Below, piece by piece: positions 6,471 to 10,348 of a DNA stretch of 10,348 nt; positions within the stretch are counted from its first letter, which is position 1; every line of letters starts with the position of its first letter. Location: assembly GCA_003516285.1 (NCBI GenBank), contig DPCK01000136.1, positions 11,692 to 22,039 on the forward strand, given 5' to 3'. Under the pieces are notes generated by a model that saw only the letters and a list, made by a program, of their open reading frames with translations, was not told the DNA's origin and ran no database searches. This stretch comes from Lutibacter sp. (lineage in GTDB: Bacteria > Bacteroidota > Bacteroidia > Flavobacteriales > Flavobacteriaceae). Position numbers and translations under genes: made by a program.

Positions 6471-7064
6471 TTATTTTTTGTTGGTTACTTTATAGCCTGT
6501 TGAGTTAATTGCTTTCTCAATTTCCGTTTCATTGGTTTTGGTTTTGTCAAATTCAATGATTGCATTTCCATTTTCGTATGAAGCTTTTAGGTTTGCAATT
6601 CCGTTGAGCTTATTCACTTCGTGGCTGACGTGTTCTTCGCAACTCGCACAAGTCATTCCAATGATTTTGAATTCGGTTGTTTTAATATTCGATTTGTTAA
6701 CTACGATTATTTGCTTTTCTGTGTTTGGATAAAAAATTCCTGAATAGTATGGAAAAGCCAACGTAATTATTGCAAACGCAGTTACAATTCCTAAAAATAT
6801 TTTTGACTGTATAAATTTTGGTTTTTCGTCTGTGTCACATTCACAATCGATTTCATTTTTAGGATTTAGTTTTTGATACCAAGCAACACCAAGGACTAAA
6901 ATTGTTAGTCCAAACAGATAGGGGCGAAAAGGCTCTATCCAAGAAAATGTTGAAGCAATTCCGCTTGATCCTGCAATCAGAGCTAAAACAGGTGTAATAC
7001 AACATAATGAAGCTGTAATTGCTGTTAGTAATCCTGCGCCGATTAGTTTATTTTCACTTTTCAT
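6471..7064 (-). CDS. merTP: MerT-MerP fusion mercuric transport protein
   Basis: This 197-residue protein fuses a MerT-like membrane part with a MerP-like metal-binding domain. Membrane helix 1 holds the vicinal Cys21-Cys22 (in SLCCITP). A second helix is at about 47-63, a cytoplasmic loop with a second cysteine pair (DCEC, Cys74 and Cys76) follows, and a third helix is at about 87-111. The C-terminal heavy-metal-associated domain (about 130-197) carries GMTCASC, with Cys139 and Cys142. In mercury systems such proteins pass Hg(II) from periplasm to cytoplasm. The start codon overlaps the end of the regulator gene by 4 bp (ATGA type), showing tight coupling. No mercuric reductase (merA) gene is in the window, so detoxification must be elsewhere or absent. 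Confidence 0.88.
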   Translation of the reverse strand: MKSENKLIGAGLLTAITASLCCITPVLALIAGSSGIASTFSWIEPFRPYLFGLTILVLGVAWYQKLNPKNEIDCECDTDEKPKFIQSKIFLGIVTAFAIITLAFPYYSGIFYPNTEKQIIVVNKSNIKTTEFKIIGMTCASCEEHVSHEVNKLNGIANLKASYENGNAIIEFDKTKTNETEIEKAINSTGYKVTNKK

Positions 7065-7435
7065 ATGGTTTCCAAAGTTTTGTTATTGTAGAGTATCTCA
7101 AAAAACGGATTCAGTAATTTTGAATATTCTACTGTCAATGAGTAAAAAATCGTTTGGGCTTCTCGTTCGGTTCCTATTAGATTTCTGTCTTTCATTTTTC
7201 TCAAATGTTGAGAAATAGCTGAAATATTCATTCCTAGAATATCGCTTAAATCACAAACGCAAAGTCTTTTCTCTTCAAAAAGTAGGTAAAGTATTTTAAG
7301 TCTTACGTTATTTCCTACTAATGAAAGTCCATTCGCTAAATAGTCAAACGATTCATTTAATTCCGTAACAGTTTCTTTGCAACGATTTATTTGCTCAATA
7401 TCTGCTTGTTGTCTTATGCAAGAATTATTTTCCAT
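7061..7435 (-). CDS. ArsR/SmtB-family metal-responsive repressor
   Basis: This 124-residue winged-helix regulator has a canonical LCVCDL metal-sensing segment (Cys59 and Cys61) at the start of the recognition region. The helix-turn-helix (about 62-85, DLSDILGMNISAISQHLRKMKD) and the wing (REAQTIFYSL) follow. Extra cysteines at 6 and 19 may complete a thiolate site, as in CadC-type sensors. It should repress its own operon and release DNA on metal binding. The ATG at 7435 lies only 4 bp after the -7 box, so the mRNA is probably leaderless. It overlaps the MerTP gene by 4 bp. Using an ArsR-type rather than a MerR-type regulator is usual in Bacteroidota. The metal is not provable from sequence; Hg(II) is suggested by the neighbour. 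Confidence 0.9.
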   Translation of the reverse strand: MENNSCIRQQADIEQINRCKETVTELNESFDYLANGLSLVGNNVRLKILYLLFEEKRLCVCDLSDILGMNISAISQHLRKMKDRNLIGTEREAQTIFYSLTVEYSKLLNPFFEILYNNKTLETI

Positions 7436-7439
7436 AGCA

Positions 7440-7470
7440 CAAATTTACATTTATTTCTTATTTAAGCAAA
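7440..7470 (-). promoter_or_regulatory. Promoter of the arsR-merTP operon
   Basis: On the minus strand TTTG (7470-7467) is followed after exactly 19 nt by TAAATTTG (7447-7440). This is a full match to the Bacteroidota TTTG-N19-TAnnTTTG promoter. The start codon begins 4 nt later, so the transcript has almost no leader. Confidence 0.75.
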
Positions 7471-7480
7471 TACTTAAATA
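7459..7480. promoter_or_regulatory. Palindromic operator for the ArsR-type repressor
   Basis: A perfect 8-bp inverted repeat, TATTTAAG / CTTAAATA, is separated by CAAATA. The centre contains the promoter's -33 box, so a bound repressor would block RNA polymerase. ArsR/SmtB-family operators have this form. Assignment to the adjacent regulator is inference from position and symmetry. Confidence 0.7.
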
Positions 7481-7503
7481 TAAATTTCAAAACATTGGGA
7501 AAA

Positions 7504-7566
7504 TTTTAGCTCTTTTGGTTTTTAGAGCGTTGGCTTATCCGTTGGCAAAAACCAAATGTGCTAAAA
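7504..7566. repeat. Structured inverted repeat, copy 2
   Basis: The left arm TTTTAGCTCTTTTGGTTTTT (7504-7523) and the right arm AAAAACCAAATGTGCTAAAA (7547-7566) pair in 18 of 20 positions around a 23-nt loop. The loop holds CGTTGGC twice (7528-7534 and 7540-7546). The two T/T mismatches match those of copy 1 in spacing from TTTG. It lies between the metal-module promoter and the group II intron. A short frame reading through it on the + strand is not a gene. Confidence 0.7.
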
Positions 7567-7587
7567 TGTGCGGCTGCATTTCGGCTT

Positions 7588-7596
7588 GTGGGTAAC
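7588..7596 (-). repeat. GTTACCCAC 9-mer, inverted partner of 6135-6143
   Basis: On the minus strand this 9-mer starts 9 nt downstream of the group II intron's 3' end, inside its 3' exon. Its partner lies outside copy 1 of the structured repeat. Confidence 0.35.
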
Positions 7597-7604
7597 GAGT
7601 TTTT

Positions 7605-7641
7605 GTCGAGTAGGCAAGGGGAGTTTCACCCCAAGCCTCTC
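7605..7641 (-). other. Group II intron domain 6 with branch-point adenosine
   Basis: On the minus strand a basal helix GAG / CTC and an upper helix AGGC / GCCT are separated by one unpaired A (7611), seven nucleotides from the 3' splice site counting the A. A further GGGG / CCCC helix closes the top. This is the normal setting of the branch adenosine that forms the lariat. Confidence 0.8.
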
Positions 7642-7644
7642 ACA

Positions 7645-7678
7645 GAACCGTACGTGATAGTCTCCCATCATACGGCTC
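7645..7678 (-). other. Group II intron domain 5 (catalytic hairpin)
   Basis: The hairpin is exactly 34 nt. It has an 8-bp basal helix GAGCCGTA / TACGGTTC including the catalytic AGC triad, a 2-nt CG bulge, a 6-bp upper helix TGATGG / CTATCA and a GAGA (GNRA) tetraloop. All features needed for catalysis are present, so the ribozyme core is not decayed. Confidence 0.92.
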
Positions 7679-8251
7679 TTCTAAAATGAATTATACTAAA
7701 AGGTTCATCCCCTTTCAGGTTGACCAAATATAAAACATTTTAGCTAACCCCTTCGCTCCATTTCCATTACAGAAACTTCATCACTACTACGAGTTAGTCC
7801 GCCCCTGAAAATATCATTGGTATTCTACCTCTAGGTTGTTCCTATTGTGTATTTCCCTTAGCAGATATAGTCAGGTTCCCGAGTTCCGTAAATAAGCCCA
7901 AATAAAGGTCATGCCTCCTATATGACGCCTGCCGCTTAGCCAGTAAACAGGTAACCGCTAAACTTATCATGTTTGTCTTACTTCAAACACTTTTGACAGA
8001 ATGTAGCACATTCTCGACACTTCATCAGAGGTTCATTTGCATTCATCTCCTTTATCCATACCTGACCAGCTCTTGGCATAGCCTTTTCCATAACGCTCAA
8101 TACCTTGGCTCTTTACCAAAGCACCTTATGGTGGTTTGATGCTCTCCCTTGTAGGACAACACCGGTGGGTCGGCTCCACCATCTTATAAACAGTTGCGTA
8201 ACGATTTTCAACCGTTCGTTACTCTCGGCACACATAAGATTTGTGCGACGT

Positions 8252-8268
8252 AAAAATCGGAGATTTTT
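8252..8268. repeat. Short hairpin in the 5' exon of the group II intron
   Basis: A perfect 7-bp inverted repeat, AAAAATC / GATTTTT, with a GGA loop lies 18 bp from the intron's 5' end. It could be a terminator-like structure or part of the intergenic repeat that the intron entered. Some group II introns choose sites near such hairpins. Confidence 0.5.
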
Positions 8269-8357
8269 CCGCCGAAGCAATATTATTATTGAATGTTTGT
8301 CGGTTTGTACTAGCACAATTTAAGCATAAATTTTATGAGGTGTTGTGGTTTTGTAAT

Positions 8358-8855
8358 TTATTCTTTTGCAGGTCTACTAAAAGTTACTTCTCTTAAAATC
8401 ATTTTTCCGTTTTTTATTTCGTCTTTGTCAATAACAAAAATAATAACGTCTTGATCCCAACTATCTTCAGCTTCAAATGTTTTACATACTTTTATATATT
8501 CAGTTTCTTTGAAAAAATTTGTGTCTAAAATTTTATATTTTTTTAAATAGCAAATGTCTTTTTCTATTGTTAAAGGCTGCTTTCCCCCAAATTTTTTAAT
8601 GGCATTTTCTGGTCTATTATACTGATAAAAAGTATACCCGGTATCATATCCATAATCATTATTATGCGCCTTCTCACCAATATAATATGAGTATGCCATT
8701 CTTTCATCTTCTTTTACTACACGCCTAATAACAGACGATGATTTTTTCATGTTAGAATGGATGCTGTCAAAATATATATAAATAGTGTCTTTTAGCTGTG
8801 AATAACCATTCTGGTAAAATATTAATATTAATATAGAAATATAGATTTTTTTCAT
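8358..8855 (-). CDS. Small secreted protein of unknown function
   Basis: I do not recognise this 165-residue protein. The N-terminus (MKK, then a hydrophobic stretch ending near GYSQ at about residue 20) is a Sec signal peptide without a lipobox cysteine, so it should be exported to the periplasm or beyond. The mature part is rich in Tyr, Lys, Asp and Glu, has no repeats and no clear catalytic motif. Two cysteines (about 102 and 124) could form a disulfide. Its start is 2 bp after the stop of the large lipoprotein gene, so both are one transcript and may act together, for example as a partner or inhibitor of the putative metallopeptidase. That role is a guess from position. There is no further gene downstream before the intron. 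Confidence 0.7.
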   Translation of the reverse strand: MKKIYISILILIFYQNGYSQLKDTIYIYFDSIHSNMKKSSSVIRRVVKEDERMAYSYYIGEKAHNNDYGYDTGYTFYQYNRPENAIKKFGGKQPLTIEKDICYLKKYKILDTNFFKETEYIKVCKTFEAEDSWDQDVIIFVIDKDEIKNGKMILREVTFSRPAKE

Positions 8856-8857
8856 AA

Positions 8858-10321
8858 TTAATCACATTTTGGAATTATTGTTGAATCACTTTTTGCGCCA
8901 TTCACATATATATTTGAATCGATTCCATAATCAGGATTTTGAAGGTGTATTTGACCTTCAACGGTATTATATAATCCTAACCAAGAAATTTCTTTATAAA
9001 ATTTATCCCAATCCCAATTTGGGAAAGTATTTCTATCATCAATAAATGTTTGGTCTCCCAATAATGGATGAACGGCTCTTAAAGTTTTCGAAATTGTAGT
9101 TAAATATTTATTAGCCATATATTCATGACTCCAATTCTTTTTTTGTCTATATTCCTCATAAAGAATTGCAAAATCATTATTAGAAGGTGTTACTCCATTA
9201 TTTAATTTTTTAACTTGAGCATAAATATTTGCGTGAATAGCTTCATGGACTATTGTTTTAGCTAAGAATAAAGTGGGGTTTTCTGTACTATTTATGGAGC
9301 CACTAAATATTGATATCGTGACAGATCCATCTAAATTTAAATTATTTTCAGCACAACCATTCACATCATTATTAGTATTGCAGTTATCAACAACTTGAAA
9401 TTTTAAATCATATAAAGCATCCGTACCAAAAAAATCAACTAGTATTTCTTTCATGGAATTTGTCTTCAATAATTGTTCCAATGTACAATTGATTTTAGGT
9501 AAATTAGAAAAAGTAGAATCTATTATAATTTCATCAGGATGGATATCTACTGGGATAGATGGAGAAGGTGTGTGAGGGTAATGTTCATGTGCTGCACTAT
9601 CCGTATTATAATTACCAGAACTACTTCCAAAATACACATATTCAAGACTTCTGCTTTCCAAGTGGGAAGTTGAATAAGAATAGGATGTTCCTTGATTAAA
9701 AAACCAATCTGTATATCTTTCAGTTAAAACTAATACCCATCCAGCATCTACAGGAGCTCTTTCTGCTACGTTATTTAAGGAATCATATTTGTTTTTCAGA
9801 GTATGTACAAATTTTCCTTTGTCAAAACCTTCTAATTTTATTAAATCTCCATTTAAATTATAGTGATAAGTTGCGCCATTGAATCCATTTAGATATTTTA
9901 GTCCAATATCTTTTAATAAGTTTTTGTTTTTACCTAAAAATTTTACAATCTCAAAGTCGACATCTTTATTTTCAGAAACAGTTACAATTAATTTATATTT
10001 AGAATTCAGATTGTTTTTAGGATTATTAAAAGAAACTGTGGCATTTAAGTTAGTTAAAAACTCATAAGAAAGTGATGTGTCAGGATTTTCAGTTACAATA
10101 AATTCATCCCATTTTATAATTAAGTTGTTCCTCACGAAATCATCCTTGAAATTATCAAGAGAGAAATTATTTTGAAAAGAGGTAATTGCTTGAATTTGTT
10201 TTTTACTTGTTTGTTGTAGAGTTTGAGTGTTAAATAAATCTTCTTTTTGGCAATTTGTCATTGAAGTTAGAATTCCAATTAAAAGAATTCCAGTTTTTAA
10301 ATAATTTTTAATTTTTTTCAT
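8858..10321 (-). CDS. Large lipoprotein with HExxH metallopeptidase-like motif
   Basis: This 487-residue protein begins with a lipoprotein signal: MKKIKNYLK, a hydrophobic core, then a lipobox MTNC with Cys24. It is therefore lipid-anchored in the envelope, possibly surface-exposed. Residues about 50-190 form an N-terminal region of unknown fold. A low-complexity Ser/Tyr/His/Pro stretch (about 212-260) follows. The C-terminal half carries VHEAIHAN (His359, Glu360, His363), a zincin-type HExxH site, and HEYMANKY (about 399-406), whose His or Glu could supply the third zinc ligand. The family could not be named, and peptidase activity is inferred from the motif only. The start at 10321 gives a complete signal sequence; its promoter is probably beyond the window. 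The small secreted-protein gene follows after 2 bp. Confidence 0.8.
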   Translation of the reverse strand: MKKIKNYLKTGILLIGILTSMTNCQKEDLFNTQTLQQTSKKQIQAITSFQNNFSLDNFKDDFVRNNLIIKWDEFIVTENPDTSLSYEFLTNLNATVSFNNPKNNLNSKYKLIVTVSENKDVDFEIVKFLGKNKNLLKDIGLKYLNGFNGATYHYNLNGDLIKLEGFDKGKFVHTLKNKYDSLNNVAERAPVDAGWVLVLTERYTDWFFNQGTSYSYSTSHLESRSLEYVYFGSSSGNYNTDSAAHEHYPHTPSPSIPVDIHPDEIIIDSTFSNLPKINCTLEQLLKTNSMKEILVDFFGTDALYDLKFQVVDNCNTNNDVNGCAENNLNLDGSVTISIFSGSINSTENPTLFLAKTIVHEAIHANIYAQVKKLNNGVTPSNNDFAILYEEYRQKKNWSHEYMANKYLTTISKTLRAVHPLLGDQTFIDDRNTFPNWDWDKFYKEISWLGLYNTVEGQIHLQNPDYGIDSNIYVNGAKSDSTIIPKCD

Positions 10322-10348
10322 AGTGAACTCATTTAAACTTTTTTCTTT

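Larger units (their letters stand above)
7605..8233 (-). mobile_element. Group II intron lacking its reverse transcriptase gene
   Basis: The minus strand starts GTGTGCC (8233), fitting the group II 5' consensus GTGYG, and ends in GAC (7605), fitting 3' AY. The exon bases ATCTTAT just before the intron (IBS1) pair perfectly with ATAAGAT inside it (EBS1, 8187-8181 on the minus strand), which fixes the 5' boundary. Domain 5 and domain 6 are intact (separate entries). Domain 1-like helices are seen, for example GTAACGA / TCGTTAC near the 5' end and ATGGTGG / CCACCAT after EBS1. The place of domain 4 is taken by a 63-nt stem-loop (7681-7743, CTAAAATG / CATTTTAG). Most bacterial copies encode a reverse transcriptase-maturase of about 400 residues there; this 629-nt intron has none. 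It may still splice, or move using a protein made elsewhere. Two reading frames of about 70 codons inside it are spurious. Confidence 0.85.

Noticed and set aside
6183..7566. Integron attC sites around the metal module
   Set aside because: The repeats are imperfect palindromes with conserved mismatches like attC sites, but no complementary GTTRRRY / RYYYAAC core pair lies at the arm ends and no integrase gene is in the window.
6183..7566. A CRISPR array or insertion sequence
   Set aside because: There are only two repeat copies about 1.3 kb apart with genes between them, and no transposase gene or target-site duplication was seen.
7377..7595. A 72-codon + strand frame with a Cys-rich end
   Set aside because: It starts inside the arsR gene on the other strand and reads through operator and repeat copy 2; the cysteine codons come from the repeat.
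8105..8323. Overlapping reading frames of about 70 codons on both strands
   Set aside because: Both lie within the 5' part of the group II intron and the adjoining exon repeat. Helices and the EBS1 element explain the sequence, and neither frame resembles a reverse transcriptase.

Overview
The window is AT-rich bacterial DNA, most likely from Bacteroidota and probably a Flavobacteriia-like organism. Three things point there. The lipoproteins carry Bacteroidota-style signal sequences. Shine-Dalgarno sequences are generally absent. Two promoters fit the Bacteroidota TTTG / TAnnTTTG consensus, at 7440-7470 and, more weakly, at 5990-5997.

The left third (1-4347) is envelope-related. The C-terminal part of a metallophosphoesterase on the + strand converges on a five-gene minus-strand run: mlaE-like permease, mlaF-like ATPase, MCE/MlaD-like substrate-binding protein, a small lipoprotein, and a patatin-like phospholipase. 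The first three form a retrograde phospholipid-type ABC transporter. The last two may be co-transcribed and could act on the same lipids. A divergent + strand gene (4647-5339) encodes a sigma-70-like factor with an unusual acidic linker.

The middle (5380-6260) is an accessory patch. It holds a small GIY-YIG endonuclease whose 3' end runs into a roughly 97-nt tRNA-like cloverleaf palindrome. Direct repeats that look like the 3' end of a proline-type tRNA, each next to a strong hairpin terminator, bound the unit. Upstream lies a possible promoter and a stretch that could be an emptied tRNA unit or a small RNA.

From 6183 to 7566 a compact metal/mercury module (ArsR-type repressor, MerT-MerP fusion, GDCCVxC cysteine protein) lies between two copies of an imperfect inverted repeat. 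The two copies share conserved positions, including the same two T/T mismatches. The module's promoter carries a palindromic operator over its -33 box.

Immediately beyond (7605-8233, minus strand) is a 629-nt group II intron without a reverse transcriptase gene. Its domain 5, domain 6 with bulged adenosine, 5' GTGTG end and EBS1/IBS1 pairing can all be read from the sequence. The right end (8358-10321) has two minus-strand genes for exported proteins: a large lipoprotein with an HExxH metallopeptidase-like motif, followed by a small secreted protein of unknown function.
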